Source: a virus. Taken from it: a stretch of 64,000 nucleotides of DNA. The stretch lies in IMG/VR virus record IMGVR_UViG_3300012950_001127, positions 18,822-82,821 of that record. One strand, 5' to 3'. The translations under genes and the position numbers were made by a program. Position 1 is the stretch's first letter. Each line of letters opens with the position of its first letter. The notes under the pieces are model-generated. The model was given only the letters and a program-made list of their open reading frames with translations. It made no database searches and was not told the DNA's origin. Positions 1-8,764 of this stretch are shown in pieces.

Positions 1-207
1 TCTTCCTTCTATTCTGCTACAGAAGATAGCTATAGTATTGCGTTTTGGCGCCTTAAGGAAAAGATGTTTAAGCTTCCTACTATAGAAGACTATATGTCTA
101 AGATTGAGTCTATAACAAAGAAAGATATAATGGAGGCCGCAAATCTAGTTTTTGACAAAGATAAGCGACTAATGTTAATATGTCGAGGACCAGAAGATTC
201 TGGTTAA
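1..207 (+). CDS. M16 family metallopeptidase-like protein, C-terminal end (partial)
   Basis: The open frame enters from outside the window and stops with TAA at 205-207, leaving 68 residues. The visible part reads like the last helix-strand unit of M16 (insulinase/processing peptidase) C-terminal domains: a conserved LP-T-EDY stretch, then ITKKDIMEAANLVF, then a hydrophobic strand ending in a GPE-like turn. In the family this is the position of the 'VTaedv..vA..yl' helix followed by 'l.ivGP'. The catalytic HXXEH motif would lie upstream and cannot be seen, so activity is unknown. thyX follows 17 nt later in the same direction. The assignment rests on a short stretch and is moderate. Confidence 0.5.
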   Translation, partial: SSFYSATEDSYSIAFWRLKEKMFKLPTIEDYMSKIESITKKDIMEAANLVFDKDKRLMLICRGPEDSG

Positions 208-224
208 AAATTACTGGAGTAAGA

Positions 225-962
225 ATGACTGTTCCTGAGAAATCTATTTTGTTATATGAAGATGGAATTGGGCAAGTTGATTATGTGCAGCATATGGGCA
301 CTGATTTAACTATTGTCAATAGTGCGCGAGTTTCTTTTGGAAAAGAGAAAAAGGAGTTAGACAAGAGAGATATTAAGTTAATTAATTATTTAGTTAATCC
401 GCCAGAGGGCAAGATGCACTCTTCGGTATTTGAACATAATGTTGTTACCTTTCGCTTCATTGTTCCACTCTTTGTTCGCTCTCAACATCATAGACACCGG
501 ACTTGGTCTTATAATGAAATTAGTCGTCGCTATACTAATGTGAATATTCGATTTTATAATCCTGTCATGCTTAGAGCACAGCATGAGTCAAACAGACAAG
601 CAAGTAATCAAAGCGAACTAATTAACCCGCTTGTGTCTTATCCTAAGCATATGTATGCCGCTATGAACGCCTCTACTGCCATAAGAGAGCATGGAGAGAA
701 CAGCCTTTTGCTCTATGAAAGACTGCTTGAAAGCGGAGTTTGCAGAGAGCAGGCCAGAGGGGTGTTGCCTCAAAATATGTATACAGAGTATTATGGGACT
801 GTAAATCTCAATAACTTATTAAAGTTTATTGGACTTAGATTGCACGAAGGCGCACAATGGGAAATACAGCAAGTGGCAAAAGCTTGTCTTGATATTGCAA
901 CTACTCTGTGGCCTGTTGCGGTAGGTTCTTATAAGAAGTATTGTGAAGCTAATAGTAAATAA
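225..962 (+). CDS. thyX: Flavin-dependent thymidylate synthase ThyX
   Basis: ThyX makes dTMP from dUMP using FAD, NADPH and methylenetetrahydrofolate, so it supplies thymidine for phage DNA synthesis. The ThyX signature RHRxxSxNExSxRY is seen as RHRTWSYNEISRRY near residues 92-105 of the chosen frame. The N-terminal NSARVSFGKE stretch and a C-terminal helix rich in conserved Arg, Glu and Gln (CREQARGVLP) also fit the family. The frame is open from ATG 180, but I prefer ATG 225 because TGGAGT sits 5-11 nt upstream and the 180 start lies inside the upstream gene. That gives 245 residues, a normal ThyX length. Folate or deoxynucleotide partners are not in the window. Confidence 0.95.
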   Translation: MTVPEKSILLYEDGIGQVDYVQHMGTDLTIVNSARVSFGKEKKELDKRDIKLINYLVNPPEGKMHSSVFEHNVVTFRFIVPLFVRSQHHRHRTWSYNEISRRYTNVNIRFYNPVMLRAQHESNRQASNQSELINPLVSYPKHMYAAMNASTAIREHGENSLLLYERLLESGVCREQARGVLPQNMYTEYYGTVNLNNLLKFIGLRLHEGAQWEIQQVAKACLDIATTLWPVAVGSYKKYCEANSK

Positions 963-1055
963 CTCTCTTCTGCCGCCAAGTCTGGAAGATTTCGGGCAAA
1001 AACTTCACAAAATTGAGGGATCTTTTTTAAAAGACGGTAATATGTATATTGTATA

Positions 1056-1064
1056 TGATATAAG
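1056..1064 (+). promoter_or_regulatory. Candidate extended -10 promoter
   Basis: TGATATAAG fits the extended -10 form TGnTATAAT with one mismatch. It lies in the 150-nt gap 963-1112, one of the longest non-coding gaps here, about 50 nt upstream of the membrane-protein/Hsp20/KhpA cluster. No good -35 hexamer is visible. The rest of the gap is AT-rich with no clear hairpin. Confidence 0.25.
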
Positions 1065-1112
1065 TTAGTTGTAATTACTATGATTATTAAACATATATAA
1101 CATTTCGGAGAA

Positions 1113-1448
1113 ATGGTGAGTTTTGTTGATTTTTTAATATTTTTATTTGGCTGTACTGGCCTTACAATAAATTTAGTTTCCAGCGAAATACTGAGACCAC
1201 TTAGGGAGTTTGTTCTTTCTAAGTCAGAAAAATTGGGATATCTCTTAAGTTGCCCGATGTGTTCTGGGTTTTGGATTGGTTTAGTGGCAAGTAGCTTCTT
1301 TGAGATCAATCCTGTTTTTGGGGCAGCAACAGCTAGTTTTTCAAGTTGGTTTGCTGCAAACTTTATAGATGCGATATATGCAGTTGGTGTTTATTATGAT
1401 GTACAACTTCAAGATGGAGAATTAGAAGATGAAAGAACTACTGAGTAG
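1113..1448 (+). CDS. Small membrane protein with CPMCSGFW motif (DUF1360-like)
   Basis: A 111-residue protein with an N-terminal hydrophobic segment (about residues 3-24) and two further hydrophobic stretches after a central motif LLSCPMCSGFWIGL (about 44-57). The C-x2-C-x-GFW pattern next to membrane helices is what I associate with the DUF1360 family and similar phage membrane proteins of unknown role; this is recognition by motif only. The tail is acidic (DGELEDERTTE). TTCGGAG precedes the ATG by 4 nt. The end overlaps the Hsp20 start by 20 nt, so the two are probably translationally coupled. Confidence 0.6.
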   Translation: MVSFVDFLIFLFGCTGLTINLVSSEILRPLREFVLSKSEKLGYLLSCPMCSGFWIGLVASSFFEINPVFGAATASFSSWFAANFIDAIYAVGVYYDVQLQDGELEDERTTE

Positions 1449-1938
1449 AGTTTCCCTTCCGGGAAGAGTTATTGATTTAATTTGGTCTGATGATGAATAT
1501 TACAGAGATATTATTTCTAATAAAAAAGTAACCAGCTCTGGAAAGTTTCCAAGATGTGACCAATGGTGTGATGAAGAGGGGTTTCATATGGCCTTTGCGC
1601 TGGCGGGCTATTCGTCGGAAGACGTAGAGGTGTTTGCCTCATTAAGTGAGATTCACATTCATGGACAAGGATTAAAGACTACTTCTGAAGCATCCTCCAA
1701 AGTTGTTGAGGAGGGGGAGGCAGAAGATGATTATCCCGCCAAAGAGCCGAGGTTAGGGGTCCAAACAGGCATGATCGTTAGAGGGATTGCCAGAAGAAAT
1801 TTTAAAACAAAATATTTTATAAATCAATTCTTTGATACGGCTAAGGCAATTGCGATTATGAACAATGGATTATTAGAAATAATTGTTCCAAAGTCTAAAA
1901 AACAAAGCCTTGAAAAGATCAAGATACAGGAGAAATAA
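1429..1938 (+). CDS. Small heat shock protein, Hsp20/alpha-crystallin type
   Basis: A holdase chaperone of 169 residues. The IbpA-type alpha-crystallin layout is visible: a first strand block with DEEGFHMAFALAGYSSEDVEV (about 49-69), a second strand with EIHIHGQG, an acidic insertion of about 30 residues (EEGEAEDD), then RGIARRNFKTKYFI, and a final NGLLEIIVPK with the conserved G-L and I-x-V positions. The alpha-crystallin A-x-x-x-N-G-L signature is present as AIMNNGLLEI. The acidic loop is unusual. T4-like cyanophages also carry Hsp20 genes. It overlaps the membrane-protein gene upstream and is followed after 1 nt by khpA, suggesting one transcript. Confidence 0.85.
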   Translation: MKELLSRVSLPGRVIDLIWSDDEYYRDIISNKKVTSSGKFPRCDQWCDEEGFHMAFALAGYSSEDVEVFASLSEIHIHGQGLKTTSEASSKVVEEGEAEDDYPAKEPRLGVQTGMIVRGIARRNFKTKYFINQFFDTAKAIAIMNNGLLEIIVPKSKKQSLEKIKIQEK

Positions 1939-1939
1939 A

Positions 1940-2194
1940 ATGGAAAATATTAATACTTTGATTAAGACAATGGTTGTCAGTATTGTTGATAATACTGAAG
2001 CCGTATTAGTTGAGGAGTCTGCTTCAGAAAAGGGAACTCTTTTTGAAATAAAAGTAGCGAAAGACGATGTTGGAAAGGTTATTGGGAAGCAGGGAAGAAT
2101 AGCTAGTGCTCTCAGAACCGTTGCTAAGGCAGCTGGGGCAAAAGCTGGAGTTAGAGTTATGGTCAATGTTTTCAACAAGCCTTTAGATGTTTAG
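1940..2194 (+). CDS. khpA: KhpA-like KH-domain RNA-binding protein
   Basis: An 84-residue single-KH protein matching the bacterial KhpA (YlqC) family in length and pattern: a short N-terminal helix (MVVSIVDNTEAV), a beta strand with E-x-x-x-E-K-G-T-L-F-E-I-K-V-A, the KH GxxG loop as VIGKQGRI, and the following helix ALRTVAKAAGAKAGVRVMV. In hosts KhpA binds RNA, often with KhpB, and affects sRNA, growth and division functions. I use ATG 1940 because AGGAG lies 8 nt upstream; the same frame is open from 1883 but that part overlaps hsp20 and does not look like KH sequence. It is a rare gene to find in a phage; its target is unknown. Confidence 0.88.
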   Translation: MENINTLIKTMVVSIVDNTEAVLVEESASEKGTLFEIKVAKDDVGKVIGKQGRIASALRTVAKAAGAKAGVRVMVNVFNKPLDV

Positions 2195-2214
2195 ATAAAT
2201 ATACGGAATATGTA

Positions 2215-2598
2215 ATGACTAAAAATTGGAGAGAAAAATGTATTAGTTATCCAAACTTAATGTTTGGAAGAGCCTTAAGAAGTGCTAAAAATAGAGCTAT
2301 AAAGCGCAAAATTCCTTTTGATTTAACCAGAGAGTATTTAATAGACTTATTTGAAGGTCAGAATGGATTATGTTATTATTCAGAAATTCCTCTCAATATA
2401 GTTAAAGAGAAGGAAAACAGAACACATGATCCATTTAAAATGTCTTTAGATTGTGTTGACCCAGACAAGGGTTATGTTCCGGGGAATGTTGTTTGGTGCG
2501 CATATTGTATTAATGCTTTAAAGCTAAAAATGTCTACTAACAAAATGGTAGATATATGCAGGCACGTGGTAAAGGTTGCAGGTGTAAAGGGCTGGTAG
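2215..2598 (+). CDS. HNH-type endonuclease, free-standing
   Basis: A 127-residue protein with an HNH-like core: NGLCYYSEIPLNI, then MSLDCVDPDKGYVPGNVVWCAYCINALK. The D-x-x-x-P-x-x-G-Y-x-x-x-N-V-x-W-x-C block matches the beta-beta-alpha-metal fold of many phage HNH and recombination endonuclease VII-like proteins; the terminal WCAYC supplies possible zinc cysteines, paired with a single LC upstream. The N-terminal basic part (RSAKNRAIKRKIPFD) resembles DNA-binding segments of this group. It may be a homing endonuclease or a packaging/resolution nuclease. The start ATG is 17 nt after khpA. Confidence 0.75.
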   Translation: MTKNWREKCISYPNLMFGRALRSAKNRAIKRKIPFDLTREYLIDLFEGQNGLCYYSEIPLNIVKEKENRTHDPFKMSLDCVDPDKGYVPGNVVWCAYCINALKLKMSTNKMVDICRHVVKVAGVKGW

Positions 2599-2608
2599 TG
2601 AGGTTGGT

Positions 2609-2809
2609 ATGCTAGAAACAGAAGTAGAAAAGATTAAGAAGAAGGTTAATAGGATATATGAAAATTATGGCCTTGAGGTTGATGGTATGGCAGAAGAAGA
2701 AATGAGCAGAGTTTATAGATATTATATAGACGAAAAAAAACAATTGGAAAAAGATCTAAAAGACTCTGAAAAACATGCAACTTCTGTTGATAATGATAAG
2801 GCTTTATAG
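2609..2809 (+). CDS. Small coiled-coil hypothetical protein
   Basis: A 66-residue acidic, helix-rich protein dominated by charged residues (EVEKIKKKVNRIYENYGLEV then YYIDEKKQLEKDLKD), likely a short coiled coil. No domain is recognised. The ATG follows GAGGTTGG, a weak Shine-Dalgarno site, 11 nt after the HNH gene. It is kept as real because it fills the operon spacing exactly and has no competing frame, but function is unknown. Confidence 0.5.
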   Translation: MLETEVEKIKKKVNRIYENYGLEVDGMAEEEMSRVYRYYIDEKKQLEKDLKDSEKHATSVDNDKAL

Positions 2810-2882
2810 GATGTACTATTAATATTTATATTTTTATCGTAGGATGCACGCACACACATGTTTGCACTTGAAGGAATAGACG

Positions 2883-3167
2883 ATGGTAAACAAGAGAGAA
2901 CTAGCAAAACGAGTCGCACAAAAAACATTATTATCTCAGAAGGAGGCTCTTCAGGTTGTTGAGGAGCTATTCTCTTCTATTTTAGAATCTTTAGAAGAAG
3001 ACGAAGAAGTATCAATAGTAGGGTTTGGAAAGTTTTATTTATATACTCATTCTTCAAGACCAGTAAGGAATCCCAAGACTCAAGAAGAAATGATGCTAGA
3101 GCCATATAAGTCAGTTAAGTTTAAATCTAGCGATAAAGTTAAAAAGCATTTTAAGAAAAAGTCTTAA
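2883..3167 (+). CDS. HU/IHF family DNA-binding protein
   Basis: A 94-residue bacterial histone-like protein. It starts with the family N-terminus NKRELAKRVAQKTLLSQKEA, continues with the dimer helix VVEELFSSILESLEEDEEV, then SIVGFGKFYL, and the DNA-inserting beta arm with R-P-x-x-N-P (SRPVRNPKTQEEM, about residues 59-71). The C-terminus is very basic (KVKKHFKKKS), longer than in HU. It should bend and compact phage DNA or assist replication and packaging. AAGGA precedes the ATG by 6 nt. The 73-nt gap upstream is AT-rich without an obvious promoter. Confidence 0.9.
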   Translation: MVNKRELAKRVAQKTLLSQKEALQVVEELFSSILESLEEDEEVSIVGFGKFYLYTHSSRPVRNPKTQEEMMLEPYKSVKFKSSDKVKKHFKKKS

Positions 3168-3176
3168 GGGGATCGA

Positions 3177-6100
3177 ATGGCGGTTGATAGCAAAGCAAAG
3201 TCTACTGAGTTTACTAGCGCAGTAACAATTGTAACGGCAGAATGGGCGAATTCCCATTTTATTACAGAGATTGAAGAAGGTCATTACGGGCACGTTCACG
3301 ATGGTGAGCTAACGGACGGACACGCGGGGAAGGTTAATTTAACTGCTGGCGCGCACGTGCGCGGTCAGTTGCGTCATGCAAACTTGGCTGATGTTGCTGT
3401 ACAAAAAAGAAATGTTCAAACATATCCGATAGGCCAAATATATAACGCCATTCCTGTATATGAAATAGATAGTGAAGGGAATAAACAATACTATCTAGAC
3501 CTAAGCTTGTTTGAGCCTGCCGGTGATGATAAAAATATACAATATAATCATAACGGTGTTCTCGGCGCAGAGTCTGGATTCTCTTGGGACTATACAAATA
3601 ATAGGTTAGGGCTGGGATATGACAACCCCATGGCAAGAATTCATGTAGTAGGCACAGATAATAGCAACGATTCCGTCCTTTTTTTCACAGAGACACACGA
3701 TGGCGACGGGGGCGGGAATCTAGTTTTTAGAAAAGCTAGAGGCGGAGTTGCAAATCCGACTGGTACAGGCTACCTTGGCGTCACAAGTGGTGATTTTATT
3801 GGCACTATTCGGTTCGATGGGTACGATTCAGATAATAGTGATCCAAGCTCCACTGGATATACGAAAGCTGCATCTATTCATGCTAAAGTTGATGGCGCCC
3901 CTGTTGCCGGATCGGTCCCAGGAAAAATTATATTTAAAACGGTTCCGGTGAGCGGCACCAGTCTGATAGAAAGAGTAACCATTAAGAATGATGGAAAGGT
4001 TGGCATAGGAATCGAGGAGCCAACAGCTCTTCTTCATGTAGATGGTGGAGCAATAATTGAAGGTGATTTAACTGTAAATGGAACAATGACCACTCTTAAT
4101 ACTACAGAGATGACAGTTGACGATCCAAATATTGAGTTAAATGCCATTGGCTCTTCTGCTACAGATACACTTGCAGATGGAGGAGGAATTACCCTTCATG
4201 GAAGCGGATCTTCTGTTTATACAATCGCTTGGGCTAACGCAACTAATCGTTGGCACTTTAACCAAGGCATAGAGATTGATGGGACTGATACAAACTTAAT
4301 CGTAGGAGGGGACAGCCCTGGAGCCGGAAGCAATCAGATAGGACTCAGAACAGACAGTCCTGCGTTTCCATTCCATATGCAGAACAGTGATCAGCTTATT
4401 GCGCATAATGAGCCAGCGAATGCTGATTGCAAGTCTATTCAGTTTAGAAAGAGTAAGGGAGCTACGGGGGCATACACAGATTATACGAAAGTAACTACTG
4501 ATGATGCCCTTGGGGCCATTAGATTTTTTGGAGCAGATGGAGCAAAGTATGTGCAAGCAGCAAATATTGTTAGCTTTGTTGATGAAGACGCCCTCGGGGT
4601 CGATGTGGACGATATGCCCGGAATGCTTGTGTTCGGAACTACAAGTGATGGAGACAATTCTGTTACAGAAAGAGTAAGGATTTCAAGCAAAGGTCATGTA
4701 GGAATTGGACTTGTAGAGGGTGGAGGGACAGAGGTTCTTAGAAGGCTTGATGTTAAAGGTGCCGCTGGAGCTAATACATCCCCCGTAAGAATTAGAGAAA
4801 TTACCGAAGGTATGGGGAAGGTTTTAGTTTGGGATAAAGACGGAGACATGGGATCGGCCCCCAATAATTTAGCTGGCGATGTATATTGGGCTCCTATAGA
4901 GTTTTTCGAATCAACTGAAGAGAATCCAGCTACGGTAGAGGTTTCAGGGCCTGAAAATGAAGACACTGCGGTTGTTGTAAACCCTCCATCAGGAGGGTAT
5001 GATGCCGATGGCATTGAGCTGATGTTTTATTCTGTTAATCCGAGTAATAATCGTATTCCCTTTAATATAAATCAGCATGGACATATGGGAGTTGGGAAGA
5101 TTAATGCTGGACAAACTTATAGAATTGACGCCGATGGAGTTGTAAATGCAACCGGATTTGCTATTGGTGGAGTTGCGTTAACAGCGTCTATTGGGCAGCT
5201 TAATGATGCTGGAGGCCAAACGCCAGCGGCAGGTGGCACAGCAGAGGCTAACAAGGCTGTTGTTTTAGACGCCAATAAAGATATAGTTGGCCTTAGAGAT
5301 CAGAAGCTTGAGGGGGATATACATTTTACAAATGACACAAAGGGATTTAAGGACGCTAACGGAAATTATCAAGCTAAATTCAATCAAGTTGCTGACGCTG
5401 TAAATAATTTAGCGATTTCTAATGCTGCAACAGGAGGAGCTCCAGTTCTTGCGGCCTCTGGATCAGATGCTAACGTTGGATTAACTTTCAGCACACAAGG
5501 GACGGGAGCGCATGTTCTTAGACACGCCAACCAAGACACTTTGGCTATAAGAAATGATTCTGGAGATGCTATTTATCAGCAGCAGGTGGCCGGGAAAGAT
5601 CATGTATTTAAAGCTCAAGATGGGGTCGAAGCGTTAAGAATTAAGAGCGATGGTAACGTCGGCATCGGAATTGCCTCTCCTAATGATTACGTAGATGAAA
5701 AGAGAAATCTTGTACTTGGATCAACAACAGCCCACACGGGAATGACTATTGTTTCCGGGCCTACCCATATGGGCACGATTCAATTCAGAAGTGATACCGC
5801 CGTTAACAATATAGAAGGCTGGGTGGACTATAGCCAGAATTCAAAGGCAATGCGCTTTGGAACTAATGGCCTTAACACTCGTATGGTTATTGACTCATCT
5901 GGCAACGTCGGTATTGGAACGATTAACCCGGTTCATACGCTGGATGTAACGGGAGACATAAACTTAACTGGGGATTTTTCTTTTGATGCATCTGCAGCAG
6001 TTGTCAGTGCCATTTTAGATGAAGATGCAATGGGGTCAAATAGCGCAACAGCATTGGCAACCCAACAGTCTATTAAGGCATATGTTGATTCGCAAGTGAC

Positions 6101-8678
6101 GGCTCAAGATTTAGACTTTCAAGGCGATACTGGCGGCGCTTTCTCTATTGATTTAGACTCAGAGACTTTAATTGTTGCAGGTGGTACGGGAATAGATTCT
6201 GTAGGTTCTAGTAACACAGTTACTCTAAATATAGATGCAACGGTTGCTACATTAGAAGGATCACAAGCGCTTACAAATAAAACGTTAACCAGCCCTGTGT
6301 TAAACACAGGTGTTAGTGGTAGTGCCATATTAGACGAAGACGATCTGTCTTCTGATAGCGACACGAAGCTTGCCACACAGCAGTCTATTAAAGCATATGT
6401 TGATTCGCAAGGCGGCGGGGTGACCCTAGCAGGGAATGTAGACAACAGATTAGTAACCGCTACTGGCTCCGGGTTAAGTGGTGAGGCTGGACTTACATAT
6501 GATGGAACAGTTGTTATAGCTCAAGATAGTGATGTTCTCATCCAGACTAATAACACTTCTGATTCAGCACATAAGAGAATTACATTTGCAAAGAGCGCGA
6601 ACGCAACCGCTGGGCTTCATGGTTTGGTTGCAAATAACGAAGATCTTGGTGCCTTGGAATGGCAGGCGTCAGATGGAACCGACTATGGCGTCTCTGCGCT
6701 TATTAAAGCACAGATAGATGCACCCCCAGGAGATAATGATACTCCGGGCAGATTAACCTTCTGGACAACTTCAGATGATGCCGATACTGCCACTGAAAGA
6801 ATGAGGATAGATAGCGCTGGAAATATCGGCATAAATGGTTGCACTGATCCCAAGAGAGCCTTGCAGACTCATAATGGTGATATTGCAATAAGAATGAACC
6901 CAGGAAACTCTAGCGTCCCAAAGGCTCTTATTTTTCAGTCTGGTAGAGACGGTTCTGTGAATGGCCAAACGATAGTGGAGGATAATGATGTTCTTGGTTA
7001 TTTAAGGTGGGACGGCGCTGATGGTGACCAAGATATTGTTGCGGCAAGTATTCATGCTACGGTAACAGGCTCTCCTGGCAATAATAATATGCCTGCCTCT
7101 ATTTGTTTTTCAACCAATTCGGGGGCTGCAGCCACGACGGAGAAGATGATTCTTACGCCCACTGGAGATCTTGAGCTTTTGCTTGGCGGAGAACTTAGAT
7201 GGCACGATGATGATAGCACGCGTTATGTTGGCTTTAAATCCCCGTCAGTTGTTAGCAACAATGTAATGTGGACGCTGCCTGCTGCTGACGGAAGTGATGG
7301 TGATGTCCTCACTACCGATAGCAACGGAACCCTAAGCTGGGCCGCTGCAAGTGGAGGCTTAGATGCCTCAAACGGCTCAAGCGACAGAATAGCCACATTT
7401 TCTGATAGCGATAGCTTGTATGGAGAGGCAGATCTAGAGTTTGACTCTCAAGCTTTAAAAGTAACAGCTCATGATGTAGCTATAAATTCTGTAGGAGCCA
7501 ATCTAACCGCTCAGGTTCTTGCCTTCTTTAAGGACAAGGCCGGCGAGATTGTGACTTATCTAGATGGAAATAATGCAAATGATACAGCATTGGGGCACAT
7601 TGAGTTTCAAGGTTTTGATGGAAGCAATCAAAGAATTGGCGCAAGAATATCATCATATGTTGACGCCACTCCTGGGTCTTCAGATATGCCCTCGCGCCTT
7701 GTTTTTTGGACTACGCCAAACGGCACTGCAACTCCAGTGGAGAGGTTGAGAATAACACAAGCGGGGAATGTGGGGATCGGAGCAACTAATCCGACAAACC
7801 CACTTCATGTAAATGGAAATATTGCTGTAGGCGGAAGTAATAATGAATTAAGATTTTATGATGGGCCAAACTATGTAGGATTTGAGGCTCCAGACTTGTC
7901 TTCCAGTCAAATTTGGGTACTGCCTGCTGCTGACGGAAGTGATGGTGATGTCCTCACTACCGATAGCAACGGAATCCTAAGCTGGGCCGCTGGCGGAAGC
8001 GGGGCTGTTGCAACCTATTCCAATACCGGAAACAATAGAATCATAACATCAGTTAATTCCAGCACCATAAACGGAGAGGCAAACCTCACATTTGACGGAA
8101 ATGAATTTATAGTAGAGTCAACCACTAATGCAGTCAAGATTGCTTATGACGGCTCAAGTCATACAGTGTTAGATACAAGTTCCGCAGGGCAATTCAATAT
8201 TCAGCCATCGAGCGGGTCAGCCGTTGTTCATGGAAGCCTATCTGCAGGAAGAGCGGTTTTGCAAGCAACAGATGCAGACATAACGTTGTCGGACACAGAA
8301 TCTGGGGCGCTTGTTATATTTAATTCTACAACAGCAAGAACCATTACTCTGCCTAATGCAACAGCTTCAACTGTAGGAGCATGGTTTACAATCATGGTAG
8401 GGAAAGCGCCGAGCCTCAATGAGCATGTTATTTCAATAGCAGCTAATTCGAGTGATTACATCGGCGGCGGTGTTCTTATGTACAAGGACAATGATGACAG
8501 TACCTTTCGGGGCGCTGGAGCCCTTAAGGTAAAAATTGAAACAGGAACAGACGCGCTTGGGCAGGTTGATTCTATATTTACATTGCTATGTACTGGCGAT
8601 AATACCTGGACGTGTATGCCTAATGACTCATTTGTAATTTTTACTGCTGAAAATCCAGGCCAGCCATTTTCTACCTGA
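3177..8678 (+). CDS. Large tail-fibre-like protein with repeated VGIG modules
   Basis: An 1833-residue protein built from repeating blocks of the type (E)R-x-x-I-x-x-x-G-x-VGIG-x-x-x-P-x-x-x-LHV, seen near nucleotides 3960-4040, 4660-4720, 5635-5690, 5880-5945, 6800-6850 and 7740-7810. Such blocks are typical of trimeric phage tail fibres and other long adhesins. Between them are modules ILDED-x(n)-ALATQQSIKAYVDSQ (twice, about 6010-6090 and 6330-6410) and LPAADGSDGDVLTTDSNG (twice). The end (TITLPNATASTVGAWFTIMV...) resembles a fibre tip; the intramolecular chaperone (S74) tail is not seen. The N-terminus probably attaches to the virion. Codon use is less AT-rich than neighbours, as is common for exchanged fibre genes. 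Receptor specificity is unknown. Confidence 0.8.
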   Translation: MAVDSKAKSTEFTSAVTIVTAEWANSHFITEIEEGHYGHVHDGELTDGHAGKVNLTAGAHVRGQLRHANLADVAVQKRNVQTYPIGQIYNAIPVYEIDSEGNKQYYLDLSLFEPAGDDKNIQYNHNGVLGAESGFSWDYTNNRLGLGYDNPMARIHVVGTDNSNDSVLFFTETHDGDGGGNLVFRKARGGVANPTGTGYLGVTSGDFIGTIRFDGYDSDNSDPSSTGYTKAASIHAKVDGAPVAGSVPGKIIFKTVPVSGTSLIERVTIKNDGKVGIGIEEPTALLHVDGGAIIEGDLTVNGTMTTLNTTEMTVDDPNIELNAIGSSATDTLADGGGITLHGSGSSVYTIAWANATNRWHFNQGIEIDGTDTNLIVGGDSPGAGSNQIGLRTDSPAFPFHMQNSDQLIAHNEPANADCKSIQFRKSKGATGAYTDYTKVTTDDALGAIRFFGADGAKYVQAANIVSFVDEDALGVDVDDMPGMLVFGTTSDGDNSVTERVRISSKGHVGIGLVEGGGTEVLRRLDVKGAAGANTSPVRIREITEGMGKVLVWDKDGDMGSAPNNLAGDVYWAPIEFFESTEENPATVEVSGPENEDTAVVVNPPSGGYDADGIELMFYSVNPSNNRIPFNINQHGHMGVGKINAGQTYRIDADGVVNATGFAIGGVALTASIGQLNDAGGQTPAAGGTAEANKAVVLDANKDIVGLRDQKLEGDIHFTNDTKGFKDANGNYQAKFNQVADAVNNLAISNAATGGAPVLAASGSDANVGLTFSTQGTGAHVLRHANQDTLAIRNDSGDAIYQQQVAGKDHVFKAQDGVEALRIKSDGNVGIGIASPNDYVDEKRNLVLGSTTAHTGMTIVSGPTHMGTIQFRSDTAVNNIEGWVDYSQNSKAMRFGTNGLNTRMVIDSSGNVGIGTINPVHTLDVTGDINLTGDFSFDASAAVVSAILDEDAMGSNSATALATQQSIKAYVDSQVTAQDLDFQGDTGGAFSIDLDSETLIVAGGTGIDSVGSSNTVTLNIDATVATLEGSQALTNKTLTSPVLNTGVSGSAILDEDDLSSDSDTKLATQQSIKAYVDSQGGGVTLAGNVDNRLVTATGSGLSGEAGLTYDGTVVIAQDSDVLIQTNNTSDSAHKRITFAKSANATAGLHGLVANNEDLGALEWQASDGTDYGVSALIKAQIDAPPGDNDTPGRLTFWTTSDDADTATERMRIDSAGNIGINGCTDPKRALQTHNGDIAIRMNPGNSSVPKALIFQSGRDGSVNGQTIVEDNDVLGYLRWDGADGDQDIVAASIHATVTGSPGNNNMPASICFSTNSGAAATTEKMILTPTGDLELLLGGELRWHDDDSTRYVGFKSPSVVSNNVMWTLPAADGSDGDVLTTDSNGTLSWAAASGGLDASNGSSDRIATFSDSDSLYGEADLEFDSQALKVTAHDVAINSVGANLTAQVLAFFKDKAGEIVTYLDGNNANDTALGHIEFQGFDGSNQRIGARISSYVDATPGSSDMPSRLVFWTTPNGTATPVERLRITQAGNVGIGATNPTNPLHVNGNIAVGGSNNELRFYDGPNYVGFEAPDLSSSQIWVLPAADGSDGDVLTTDSNGILSWAAGGSGAVATYSNTGNNRIITSVNSSTINGEANLTFDGNEFIVESTTNAVKIAYDGSSHTVLDTSSAGQFNIQPSSGSAVVHGSLSAGRAVLQATDADITLSDTESGALVIFNSTTARTITLPNATASTVGAWFTIMVGKAPSLNEHVISIAANSSDYIGGGVLMYKDNDDSTFRGAGALKVKIETGTDALGQVDSIFTLLCTGDNTWTCMPNDSFVIFTAENPGQPFST
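7275..7347 (+). repeat. Fibre-gene direct repeat, copy 1
   Basis: A 73-bp stretch encoding LPAADGSDGDVLTTDSNG and the following LSWAA recurs at 7920-7992 with a single mismatch (position 7330 C against 7975 T). The spacing is 645 bp, a multiple of three, so the repeat keeps frame. Near identity within otherwise diverged modules points to recent duplication or gene conversion. Confidence 0.9.
7920..7992 (+). repeat. Fibre-gene direct repeat, copy 2
   Basis: Second copy of the 73-bp repeat at 7275-7347, in the same reading frame of the fibre gene, one mismatch. Confidence 0.9.
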
Positions 8679-8721
8679 TACCTTCGGCCAATATTATGTT
8701 CAAATGCTTTTGTGCATATTT

Positions 8722-8729
8722 CGTATAAT
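8722..8729 (+). promoter_or_regulatory. Candidate -10 element (CGTATAAT)
   Basis: In the 86-nt gap after the fibre gene a perfect TATAAT hexamer occurs as CGTATAATACA. The same CGTATAATnCA string appears before the prohead-protease-like gene at 55023. A possible -35 (TTCAAA, 8699-8704) is spaced 19 nt and weak. It would drive the block beginning with the TTG-started gene at 8765. Confidence 0.3.
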
Positions 8730-8764
8730 ACATACAAAGATTTGTACAGTCTAAGGAGTTTACT

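Noticed and set aside
7275-7992. Diversity-generating retroelement template/variable repeat pair in the fibre gene
   Set aside because: No reverse transcriptase is present in the window and the single mismatch is C/T, not the adenine-specific pattern of DGRs; the repeats are coding modules.
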